Position numbers and translations under genes: made by a program
Part shown: positions 43,667 through 51,560 of the stretch, piece after piece
Position numbering within the stretch: position 1 is the first letter of the stretch
Layout of the letters: the number at the start of each line of letters is the position of its first letter
From: Piscinibacter sp047602365
GTDB lineage: Bacteria > Pseudomonadota > Gammaproteobacteria > Burkholderiales > Burkholderiaceae_C
Assembly: GCA_047602365.1 (NCBI GenBank)
Contig: JASGHM010000001.1
Span: forward strand, 1,054,001-1,118,000
Length of the DNA stretch: 64,000 nucleotides
Reading direction: 5' to 3'
Notes under the pieces: generated by a model
Database searches by the model: none
Told to the model about the DNA's origin: nothing
What the model saw: only the letters and a program-made list of their open reading frames with translations

Positions 43667-43672
43667 TATAAT
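43667..43672 (+). promoter_or_regulatory. -10 box of leuS
   Basis: TATAAT, a perfect -10 hexamer, 35 bases before the leuS ATG. The -35 region 17 bases upstream is GC-rich and not recognisable, so activity would depend on an activator or on weak -35 contacts. Confidence 0.5.
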
Positions 43673-43707
43673 CGTCCGCCACACGAGAAGCGCGCAGCGC
43701 CAAGCCC

Positions 43708-46332
43708 ATGAGCCCCGACTTCAAGCCCAGCGAGATCGAGCGTGCCGCCCAGGCCGCCTGGAACGCCGCCGACGCCTACCGCGTCACCGAGGACCCTCGC
43801 CGCGAGAAGTTCTACGCCTGCTCGATGCTGCCCTACCCGAGCGGCAAGCTGCACATGGGCCATGTGCGCAACTACACCATCAACGACATGCTCGCGCGCC
43901 AGCTGCGCATGAAGGGCATGAACGTGCTGATGCCGATGGGCTGGGACGCCTTCGGCCTGCCGGCCGAGAACGCGGCAATGAAGAACCGCGTGCCGCCGGC
44001 GAAGTGGACCTACGAGAACATCGCCCACATGAAGGGCCAGATGAAGGCCATGGGCCTGGCGATCGACTGGAGCCGCGAGGTCGCGACCTGTTCGCCCGAC
44101 TACTACAAGTGGAACCAGTGGCTGTTCCTGAAGATGCTGGAGGCCGGCATCGCCGAGCGCCGCACGCAGGTGGTCAACTGGGACCCGGTCGACCAGACCG
44201 TGCTGGCCAACGAGCAGGTGATCGACGGCCGCGGCTGGCGCTCGGGCGCGCCGGTCGAGAAGCGCGAGATCCCCGGCTACTACCTGAAGATCACGCAGTA
44301 CGCCGAGGAACTGCTGCAGCACGTGCAGCAGCACCTGCCCGGCTGGCCCGAGCGCGTCAAGCTGATGCAGGAGAACTGGATCGGCAAGAGCGAAGGTGTG
44401 CGCTTCGCCTTCACGCACGAGGTCCGTGACGCCGACGGCGGCCTGATCGGCGACGGCCGCCTGTTCGTCTTCACGACGCGCGCCGACACCATCATGGGCG
44501 TGACCTTCTGCGCCGTCGCGCCGGAACACCCGCTGGCGCTGCACGCGGCGGCATCGAACCCGGGCGTGGCGGCGTTCCTCGAGGAATGCAAGGCCGGCGG
44601 CACCACCGAGGCCGAACTGGCCACGCAGGACAAGAAGGGCGTGCCCACCGGCCTGGAGGTCGAGCACCCGCTGACGCACGAGAAGGTGCCGGTGTGGGTC
44701 GGCAACTACGTGCTGATGGGCTACGGCGACGGCGCGGTGATGGGCGTGCCCGGCCACGACGAGCGCGACTTCGCCTTCGCGAAGAAGTACGGCATCGACA
44801 TCGTGCAGGTCATCCACGTCGACGGCGAGCCGCACTTCAGCTACGACCACTGGCAGGAGTGGTACGCCGACAAGGCGCGCGGCGTCACGGTCAACTCCGA
44901 CAACTACAGCGGCCTGCACCACCAGCAGGCGGTGGACGCGGTCGCCAAGGCGCTGGCCGCCAAAGGCCTGGGCGAGAAGAAGACCACCTGGCGGCTGCGT
45001 GACTGGGGCGTGAGCCGCCAGCGCTACTGGGGCACGCCGATCCCGATCATCCATTGCGACGAGCATGGCGCCGTGCCGGTGCCGGAGAAGGACCTGCCGG
45101 TCGTGCTGCCGGAAGACCTGATCCCCGACGGCTCGGGCAACCCGCTCAACAAGTGCGAGGGCTTCCTGAAGGTGGCCTGCCCGAAATGCGGCAGGCCGGC
45201 GCGCCGCGAAACCGACACGATGGACACCTTCGTGGACTCGTCGTGGTACTTCATGCGCTACTGCGACCCGAAGAACGACCTGGCCATGGTCGGCGCCGGC
45301 ACGCAGTACTGGATGCCGATGGACCAGTACATCGGCGGCATCGAGCACGCGATCCTGCACCTGCTGTACGCGCGCTTCTGGACCAAGGTGATGCGCGACC
45401 TGCACCTGGTGAAGGTCGACGAGCCGTTCACCCGCCTGCTGACGCAGGGCATGGTGCTGAACCACATCTACTCGCGCAAGGGCGAGAAGGGCGGCATCGA
45501 GTACTTCTGGCCGCACGAGGTGGAGAACAGCTTCGACGACGGTGGCCGCATCACCGGCGCGACGCTGAAGAGCGACGGTTCGGCGGTGGCCTACGAAGGC
45601 GTGGGCACGATGTCGAAGTCGAAGAACAACGGCGTCGACCCGCAGGAACTGATCGACCGCTACGGCGCCGACACGGCGCGCCTGTTCGTGATGTTCGCCT
45701 CGCCGCCGGAGCAGACGCTGGAGTGGAACGACGCCGGCGTCGAGGGCGCCAACCGCTTCCTGCGCCGGCTGTGGAACTTCGGCGCCAGGCAGGGCGACGC
45801 GATCCGTGCTGCCGGCGCGGTCGGCGCGCTGGCCGACGAAGCTGCCAAGGCGCTGCGCCGCGAGGTGCATTCGGTGCTGCGCCAGGTGAGCTACGACTAC
45901 GAGCGCATGCAGTACAACACCGTCGTCTCCGGCGCGATGAAGCTGCTCAACGGCCTGGAAGGCTTCAAGGGCGATGCGCCGGCGGTGCTGCGCGAGGGCT
46001 TCGGCATCCTGCTGCGTGCGCTGTACCCGGCCTGCCCGCACACCACCTGGGTGCTGTGGAACGAGCTCGGCTATGCGAAGCAGTTCGGCGACCTGCTCGA
46101 TGCGCCCTGGCCGCAGGTCGACGACGCGGCGCTGGTGCAGGACCGCATCGAGCTGATGCTGCAGGTCAACGGCAAGCTGCGCGGTTCCATCCAGGTGGCG
46201 GCCGAGGCCGACAAGGCGACCATCGAGGCCGCCGCGATCGCCAGCCCCGACTTCCAGAAGTTCTCGCAGGGCATGGCGATCAAGAAGGTGATCGTGATCG
46301 CCGGCCGGCTCGTCAACGTCGTCGTCGGCTAG
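43708..46332 (+). CDS. leuS: Leucyl-tRNA synthetase
   Basis: 874 residues. The class I HIGH motif is PYPSGKLHMGHVRNYT (about residue 46), the editing domain lies in the middle (PLALHAAASNPG, GVPGHDERDFAFAKKYG), and the KMSKS motif is GTMSKSKNNGVDPQELI (about residue 633). It charges tRNA-Leu. The zinc-finger-like Cys pair CPKCGRPARRETDTMDTFVDS is complete. lptE and holA follow in the same orientation, a common Burkholderiales order. Confidence 0.97.
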   Translation: MSPDFKPSEIERAAQAAWNAADAYRVTEDPRREKFYACSMLPYPSGKLHMGHVRNYTINDMLARQLRMKGMNVLMPMGWDAFGLPAENAAMKNRVPPAKWTYENIAHMKGQMKAMGLAIDWSREVATCSPDYYKWNQWLFLKMLEAGIAERRTQVVNWDPVDQTVLANEQVIDGRGWRSGAPVEKREIPGYYLKITQYAEELLQHVQQHLPGWPERVKLMQENWIGKSEGVRFAFTHEVRDADGGLIGDGRLFVFTTRADTIMGVTFCAVAPEHPLALHAAASNPGVAAFLEECKAGGTTEAELATQDKKGVPTGLEVEHPLTHEKVPVWVGNYVLMGYGDGAVMGVPGHDERDFAFAKKYGIDIVQVIHVDGEPHFSYDHWQEWYADKARGVTVNSDNYSGLHHQQAVDAVAKALAAKGLGEKKTTWRLRDWGVSRQRYWGTPIPIIHCDEHGAVPVPEKDLPVVLPEDLIPDGSGNPLNKCEGFLKVACPKCGRPARRETDTMDTFVDSSWYFMRYCDPKNDLAMVGAGTQYWMPMDQYIGGIEHAILHLLYARFWTKVMRDLHLVKVDEPFTRLLTQGMVLNHIYSRKGEKGGIEYFWPHEVENSFDDGGRITGATLKSDGSAVAYEGVGTMSKSKNNGVDPQELIDRYGADTARLFVMFASPPEQTLEWNDAGVEGANRFLRRLWNFGARQGDAIRAAGAVGALADEAAKALRREVHSVLRQVSYDYERMQYNTVVSGAMKLLNGLEGFKGDAPAVLREGFGILLRALYPACPHTTWVLWNELGYAKQFGDLLDAPWPQVDDAALVQDRIELMLQVNGKLRGSIQVAAEADKATIEAAAIASPDFQKFSQGMAIKKVIVIAGRLVNVVVG

Positions 46333-46377
46333 TGTCGCCCCCAGTCGCTGCGCTCCTGCCACTCCCCCTCGCGCCGC

Positions 46378-46854
46378 GTGCTGCTGATCGCGGCCACCGC
46401 GCTGCTGGCCGGCTGCGGCTTCGAGCTGCGGCGCGCGCCCGAGCTGCGCTTTCGCACCATTGCGCTGGCCGGTTTCACGGCGAAATCGCCGCTGGCCGAG
46501 GAGCTGCGCAGCACGCTCGCGGCCAGCCCGACCACCACGCTGGTCGAGGCGGCGACGCAGGCCCAGGTGATCCTCGAGTCGCTGGCCGACGGCCGCGAGA
46601 AGAGCGTCGTGGCGAGCACCGCCTTCGGCGAGGTGCGCGAACTGCAGCTGCGCTCGCGCTTCAACTTCCGGCTGCGCACGCCGCAAGGCCGCGAGCTGAT
46701 TCCGCCGACCGAGATCCTGCTGTCGCGCGACCTGAGCTATCGCGAGACCGCGGCGCTGGCCAAGGAACAGGAAGAGGCCGTGCTGTACCGCTCGATGCAG
46801 AGCGACATCGTCGCCCAGGTGATGCGCCGCCTCGCGGCCGTGCCGGCGCTCTAG
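46378..46854 (+). CDS. lptE: LPS assembly lipoprotein LptE (start uncertain)
   Basis: 158 residues from the GTG at 46378: lipobox LLAGCGF near residue 12, followed by LRRAPELRFRTIALAGF typical of LptE. This start leaves a signal peptide without a basic n-region. A GTG at 46332 overlapping the leuS stop (TAGTG) would give MSPPVAALLPLPSRRVLLIA if one C is removed from the C5 run at 46364-46368, a better signal peptide and a typical overlap; this is another probable single-base surplus. LptE plugs the LptD barrel (59.6-62.0 kb here). Followed by holA after 11 bases, as in many Gram-negatives. Confidence 0.85.
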   Translation: MLLIAATALLAGCGFELRRAPELRFRTIALAGFTAKSPLAEELRSTLAASPTTTLVEAATQAQVILESLADGREKSVVASTAFGEVRELQLRSRFNFRLRTPQGRELIPPTEILLSRDLSYRETAALAKEQEEAVLYRSMQSDIVAQVMRRLAAVPAL

Positions 46855-46865
46855 ACTCGCAGCCC

Positions 46866-47966
46866 ATGCAGGTTCGTGCCGACCAGCTCTCCCAGCATCT
46901 GGCCAAGGGGCTTCGCCCGCTCTACACCGTGTGGGGCGACGAGCCGCTGCTGGCGCAGGAGGCCGGCGACGCGATCCGCGCCGCGGCACGTGCTGCCGGC
47001 TGCACCGAACGCCAGGTGCACACCGTCAGCGGCGCGCATTTCGACTGGAGCAGCCTGCTCGGCGCCTCGCAGGCGATGAGCCTGTTCGCCGAGCGCCAGC
47101 TGATCGAGATCCGCATCCCGGGCGGCAAGCCCGGCAAGGACGGCTCGGAGGCGCTGCAGCGCTACTGCGAGCAGCTCAGCGACGACATCGTCACGCTGGT
47201 CCAGCTGCCGAAGCTGGACCGCACGCAGCAGAGCAGCGGCTGGTTCGGCGCGCTCGATGGTGCCGGCGTCACGGTGCGCGTCGATCCGGTCGAGCGCAAG
47301 GCGCTGCCGCAGTGGATCGCGCAGCGCCTGGCGGCGCAGGGCCAGCGGGTGATGGGTGGCGAGGAAGGCCAGCGCACGCTCGCCTTCTTCGCCGACCGTG
47401 TCGAGGGCAACCTGCTCGCCGCCCACCAGGAGGTGCAGAAGCTCGGCCTGCTCTACCCGGCCGGCGAGCTGGGCTTCGAGCAGATCGAGGCGGCGGTGCT
47501 CAACGTCGCCCGCTACGACGTCTTCAAGCTCGGCGAGGCGGTGCTGGCCGGCCAGGTCGCGCGCGCACTGCGCATGCTCGAAGGGTTGCAGGCCGAAGGC
47601 GAGGCCGCGGTGCTGGTGCACTGGACGCTGGCCGAGGACATCCGCGCGCTCAAGCGCGTGCGCGACGCGATGCAGGGTGGCAAGCCGCTGCCGATGGCGC
47701 TGCGCGAGAACCGTGTCTGGGGCGTGCGCGAGCGCCTGTTCGAACGTGCGGTGCCGCTGCTGACCGACAACGGCATCGCCGCGCTGCTCGACGCCGCGCA
47801 GGTCTGCGACGGCCTGGTCAAGGGCCTGCGCCACCCGGACTGGCCGCTCGACGCCTGGGAGTCGCTGCGCCGCCTGGTGCTGATGCTGATCGAGCAGCTG
47901 TCGAGCAGCGCGCCGGCCAGCGGCCGCGCGCGGGTGGTGCCGGCACGATTGGCGCTCGGCGCCTGA
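46866..47966 (+). CDS. holA: DNA polymerase III subunit delta
   Basis: 366 residues. Starts MQVRADQLSQHLAKGLRPLYTVWGDEPLLAQEAGDAIR and continues through AAA+ domains with HFDWSSLLGASQAMSLFAERQLIEIRIP; the C-terminus contains QKLGLLYPAGELGFEQIEAAVLNVARYDVFKLGEA. It is the wrench of the clamp-loader complex that opens the beta clamp. The ATG at 46866 is 11 bases after the lptE stop. The long upstream in-frame extension is antisense-like shadow of leuS. Confidence 0.95.
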   Translation: MQVRADQLSQHLAKGLRPLYTVWGDEPLLAQEAGDAIRAAARAAGCTERQVHTVSGAHFDWSSLLGASQAMSLFAERQLIEIRIPGGKPGKDGSEALQRYCEQLSDDIVTLVQLPKLDRTQQSSGWFGALDGAGVTVRVDPVERKALPQWIAQRLAAQGQRVMGGEEGQRTLAFFADRVEGNLLAAHQEVQKLGLLYPAGELGFEQIEAAVLNVARYDVFKLGEAVLAGQVARALRMLEGLQAEGEAAVLVHWTLAEDIRALKRVRDAMQGGKPLPMALRENRVWGVRERLFERAVPLLTDNGIAALLDAAQVCDGLVKGLRHPDWPLDAWESLRRLVLMLIEQLSSSAPASGRARVVPARLALGA

Positions 47967-47973
47967 CCCGTCC

Positions 47974-48867
47974 TCAGTAGCCGCGCGAGCGGTCGACCAG
48001 GTGTTCGATCGGTTGCCCGGCGCGGAAGCGCCGCAGGTTGGCCGCCACCACCGCTGCGGCGCTGCGTGCGTCGGTGGCCGCGGCGACATGCGGCAGCAGC
48101 GTCAGCTTCGGGTGCGACCAGAAACGATGCGCCGCCGGCAGCGGTTCCTGCTGGAAGACGTCGAGCACCGCATGGCGCAAGTGACCGCTGTCGAGCGCGG
48201 CGAGCAGGTCGGCCTCGACCACATGGCCGCCTCGCGCCAGGTTGACGAGGCTGGCGCCAGGGCGCATCGCCGCCAGCGTGGCGGCGTTGAACAGGCCCTG
48301 GGTGGCCGGTGTCAGCGGCAGCAGGTTGAGCACCACCGCGGCGCCGCCGAGCAGCGGCAGCAGCGGGCCATCGCGGGTGCCCCAGGCGGTCACCGGGAAG
48401 CCGTTGGCCGCCAGCCGCCGCGCCACGGCCGAGCCCATCTGGCCACGCCCCAGCACCAGCACAGGGAACTCGTCGGCGCGGCGCTGCGGGTGCGTCAGCC
48501 ACTGTGCGGCCGCCTGCTGGCGGGCGTAGTCGACGAAGTCGCGCTGCAGCGACAGCACCGCCCACAGCGCGGTCTCGGCCATCGCCTCGTTCATCGCCGG
48601 ATCGACCATGCGGGCGATCGGGATCCCGGGCGGAATGCTGGCGTCGGCCAGCAGCCGCTCGACGCCGGCCCACAGCGACTGGATCAGGCGCAGCTTCGGC
48701 AGCCCCTGCAGCGCGCCGGCCGGCGGGTTGGCGACGATGGCGACATCGGCCTCGGCGGCGTCGCCATGGTCGACGACAAAACGCTCGGCGGGCAGCTCGG
48801 CACGCAGCAGCGCGAGCCATTCGTCGCGCTCGCCGGCATCGAAGCGGCCGGTCAGGAAGATGCTCAT
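47974..48867 (-). CDS. D-2-hydroxyacid dehydrogenase (glyoxylate/hydroxypyruvate reductase A type)
   Basis: 297 residues. NAD(P)-binding VLGRGQMGSAVARRLAANG (about residue 138), substrate loop NLARGGHVVEADLLAAL, and catalytic Arg, Glu and His in the family order (LVNLARGG, FQQEPLPAAHRFWSHP, LLPHVAA). It reduces glyoxylate or hydroxypyruvate. Its stop lies seven bases from the convergent holA stop, and its start overlaps the pncC stop by four bases. Confidence 0.85.
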   Translation of the reverse strand: MSIFLTGRFDAGERDEWLALLRAELPAERFVVDHGDAAEADVAIVANPPAGALQGLPKLRLIQSLWAGVERLLADASIPPGIPIARMVDPAMNEAMAETALWAVLSLQRDFVDYARQQAAAQWLTHPQRRADEFPVLVLGRGQMGSAVARRLAANGFPVTAWGTRDGPLLPLLGGAAVVLNLLPLTPATQGLFNAATLAAMRPGASLVNLARGGHVVEADLLAALDSGHLRHAVLDVFQQEPLPAAHRFWSHPKLTLLPHVAAATDARSAAAVVAANLRRFRAGQPIEHLVDRSRGY

Positions 48868-49352
48868 GACCGGCCCAGCGCCGCACGCAGCTGCCGCAGC
48901 GCGCGCTCGACGGTCTGCTCGCGCACCGCCGTGCGGTCGCCATCGAACTGCAGGCGCTCGGCGAGCAGCACTTCGTCGCCATGCGCGATCGCCAGCCACA
49001 CCGTGCCGACCGGCTTGCCCGGCACCGCGCCACCCGGCCCGGCGATGCCGGTGACTGCGACCGACCAGTGCGCGTACGAGGCTTTCAGCGCGCCGCTGGC
49101 CATCGCCCGCACGACCGGCTCGCTGACCGCGCCGTGCAGCTCGATCGCCGTCGCCGGCACGCCCAGGCATTCGTTCTTCGCTTCGTTCGAGTAGGTCACG
49201 AAGCCGCGCTCGAACCAGTCGCTGGAGCCTGCCACCGAGGTGCAGGCGGCGGCGATGAGGCCACCGGTGCAGGACTCGGCGGCCACCAGCTTGTGGCCGC
49301 GCGCCCGCAGCGCATCGCCCAGGGCCAGCACGTCGGTCTCGAAGCGCTTCAC
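48864..49352 (-). CDS. pncC: Nicotinamide-nucleotide amidohydrolase (CinA C-domain, PncC)
   Basis: 162 residues, the stand-alone CinA C-terminal domain. Motifs ALGDALRARGHKLVAAESCTGGLIAAACTSVAGSS and TGIAGPGGAVPGKPVGTVW are diagnostic. It deamidates nicotinamide mononucleotide to recycle the pyridine ring. The GTG start at 49352 overlaps the pgpA stop (GTGA). Order pgpA-pncC after thiL is widely conserved in betaproteobacteria. Confidence 0.93.
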   Translation of the reverse strand: MKRFETDVLALGDALRARGHKLVAAESCTGGLIAAACTSVAGSSDWFERGFVTYSNEAKNECLGVPATAIELHGAVSEPVVRAMASGALKASYAHWSVAVTGIAGPGGAVPGKPVGTVWLAIAHGDEVLLAERLQFDGDRTAVREQTVERALRQLRAALGRS

Positions 49353-49903
49353 CACCACCTCCACAACGCGATCACCAGCAGCGTGCACAGCGCCGCCACC
49401 AGGTCGTCGAACAGGATGCCGAAGCCCTGCGCCCAGCCGATCGCCTGGCCGCGGCGGATCTTGAACAGCTTGTCGGCCCAGGCCACCGGGCCGGGCTTGG
49501 CGGCGTCGAAGAAGCGGAACAACGCAAACGCCCACAGCTGCGCCCAGAAGCCGGCCGGCATGACCAGCCACAGCACCAGCCAGAAGGCGAGCACCTCGTC
49601 CCAGACGATCGCGCCGGGGTCGGCCGTGCCCATGTGGCGTGCGGTCGCGGTGCAGGCCCACCAGCCGATGACGAAGGCTGCGGCCATCACCGCGGCCCAT
49701 TGCAGTTCGCTCAGCCCAGGGCGCAGGACCAGGTAGGCGGCCCAGGCCCACAGCGTACCGATGGTGCCCGGCGCCCAAGGCGCCAGGCCGGCACCGAAGC
49801 CCAGCGCGATCGGCCGCGCCGGGTGCGACAGCATGAAGCGCCAGCCAGGCCGGCGCACGCTCGCGGCCATGGGCGGGTTCAGCGGTGGCGGTGCGTCGTT
49901 CAT
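49349..49903 (-). CDS. pgpA: Phosphatidylglycerophosphatase A
   Basis: 184 residues, about four membrane helices. Signature FGAGLAPWAPGTIGTLWAWAAYLVL and DPGAIVWDEVLAFWLVLW (catalytic acidic residues), then FRFFDAAKPGPVAWADKL. It removes the phosphate from phosphatidylglycerophosphate in the inner membrane. The start is 10 bases after the thiL stop; its stop overlaps the pncC start. Confidence 0.94.
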   Translation of the reverse strand: MNDAPPPLNPPMAASVRRPGWRFMLSHPARPIALGFGAGLAPWAPGTIGTLWAWAAYLVLRPGLSELQWAAVMAAAFVIGWWACTATARHMGTADPGAIVWDEVLAFWLVLWLVMPAGFWAQLWAFALFRFFDAAKPGPVAWADKLFKIRRGQAIGWAQGFGILFDDLVAALCTLLVIALWRWW

Positions 49904-49913
49904 CGCCGGCAAC

Positions 49914-50874
49914 TCATTCGCGGAAGTGGTCGAAGGAGCCGAAGGTGTGGGCCACGTCGTGCCCGTCGCGGTCGACCAGCCGCAGGCCCTGGCCGGCCTC
50001 GATGCGGCCGATGCGCGTGGCGGCGACGCCGGCCTCTCGCGCGGCCGCCTGCACGCGCGCTGCCAGCGCGGCCGGCGCGGTGAACACCAGCTCGTAGTCG
50101 TCGCCACCGGCCAGCGTGCATTCGCGTTGCAGCGGCAGCGGCATCTCGCCGAGCACCGCACTGCGCGGCACCGCGTCGACCTCCACCACCGCGGCGACGC
50201 CCGAGCGGCGCAGGATGTGGCCGAGGTCGCCGAGCAGCCCGTCGGAGACGTCGATCGCGCTGCTGGCGATGCCACGCAGCGCCAGGCCCAGCGCCACGCG
50301 TGGCTGCGGCAGCTCCATCGCCACGCGCACCCGCTCGAAGCGCGTGCCGCTCGAGCGCCTGCCGGCCGCGGAACACCTCGAGCGCCAGCCGCGCATCGCC
50401 GACCGTGCCGCTGACGTACAGGTCGTCGCCCGGCCGCGCACCGGAGCGCAGCAGTGCGCCGCCGACCGGCACCTCGCCCATCGCGGTGACGCAGATGTTC
50501 AATGGCCCCTGCGTGGTGTCGCCGCCGACCAGCTCGATGCCCTGTGCATCGGCCAGCGCGAGCAGCCCGCGCGAGAAACCGTCGAGGAAGGCTTCGTCGG
50601 CGCGCGGCAGTGCCAGCGCCAGCGTGAAGGCCAGCGGCTTCGCGCCGCAGGCGGCCAGGTCGCTGAGGTTGACCGCCAGCGCCTTGTGGCCGAGCCGCTC
50701 GGGTTCGACGGTGGACAGGAAATGCCGCCCCTCGACCAGCATGTCGCTGGACACGGCGAGCTGCATGCCCGCTGCCGGCGCCAGCAGCGCGCAGTCGTCG
50801 CCGATGCCCAGCGCGGCGCGGCGCACCTCGCGGGTGAAGTACTTTGCGATGAGGTCGAATTCGCCGAGGGCCAT
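49914..50874 (-). CDS. thiL: Thiamine-monophosphate kinase (one frameshift)
   Basis: About 319 residues when one base near 50340 is removed. The N-terminal half reads MALGEFDLIAKYFTR, then GIGDDCALLAP and SSDMLVEGRHFL (metal/ATP), and GDTTQGPLNICVTAMGEVP; the C-terminal half reads RVALGLALRGIASSAIDVSDGLLGDLGHIL and LAGGDDYELVFTAP. All conserved AIR-synthase-like motifs are intact on both sides of the break, which lies in a variable linker. Total 3n+1 bases. It makes thiamine diphosphate. Since the rest is undamaged and the gene is usually essential for cofactor supply, sequence error is favoured. Confidence 0.88.
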
Positions 50875-50900
50875 GCGGCGATTGTCGCCGCGCCGGCGGC

Positions 50901-51560
50901 TCACGCCTCGCGCAGCAGATTGGCCAGCTCGACCGCGGAGCGCACGTTCATCTTCTCGAACACTCGGGCGCGGTGGACCTCGACGGTGCGCACGCTGATG
51001 TCGAGTTCGTCGGCGATCAGCTTGTTCGGCCGCCCGTCGATCACCAGCCGCATCACGTCGCGCTCGCGTTCGGTGAGGTCGGCCAGGCGCTTCTTCACCG
51101 ACTCGCGCGCCAGCCGCGCGCGGATCGCGTCGCCGCTGCGCGCCAGCGCCTGCTCGATGCGGTCGACCAGCGCGTTGTCGGAGAACGGCTTCTCGACGAA
51201 GTCGAAGGCCCCGCGCTTGACCGCCGCCACCGCGGTGGGCACGTCACCGTGGCCGGTCAGGAAGATCACCGGCAGCGCGCCGATCACGCCGCGCTCGATC
51301 AACTTCTCGAACAGCGACAGGCCGCTCATGCCGGGCATGCGCACGTCCAGCAGCAGGCAGCTCGGCGCCGTCGGCCACTCGGCCATCGCGGCGGGTGATT
51401 TGGCGTTCAGCATCGCCTCGAAGGCCTCGCCGCTGGCGAAACCCTCGGACAGCAGCCGGCGCGAGCGCAGCAGCCAGCCCAGCGCATCGCGCACCACGTC
51501 CTCGTCGTCGACCAGGTAGACGATGGGCAGGCCCAGCGCGGGCGTGGCGGCGGTGTTCAT
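50901..51560 (-). CDS. FixJ/DctR-family response regulator
   Basis: 219 residues. Receiver with phospho-acceptor Asp72 (CLLLDVRMPGMSGL), VIFLTGHGDVPTAV and FVEKPF (Lys), then a LuxR-type HTH at the C-terminus (LTERERDVMRLVIDGRPNKLIADELDISVRTVEVHRARV). The start is 51560, four bases inside the kinase stop. The kinase/regulator type and the neighbour malic enzyme suggest C4-dicarboxylate sensing in the DctS/DctR style of Rhodobacter. That is an inference; no dct transporter is in the window. Confidence 0.88.
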   Translation of the reverse strand: MNTAATPALGLPIVYLVDDEDVVRDALGWLLRSRRLLSEGFASGEAFEAMLNAKSPAAMAEWPTAPSCLLLDVRMPGMSGLSLFEKLIERGVIGALPVIFLTGHGDVPTAVAAVKRGAFDFVEKPFSDNALVDRIEQALARSGDAIRARLARESVKKRLADLTERERDVMRLVIDGRPNKLIADELDISVRTVEVHRARVFEKMNVRSAVELANLLREA

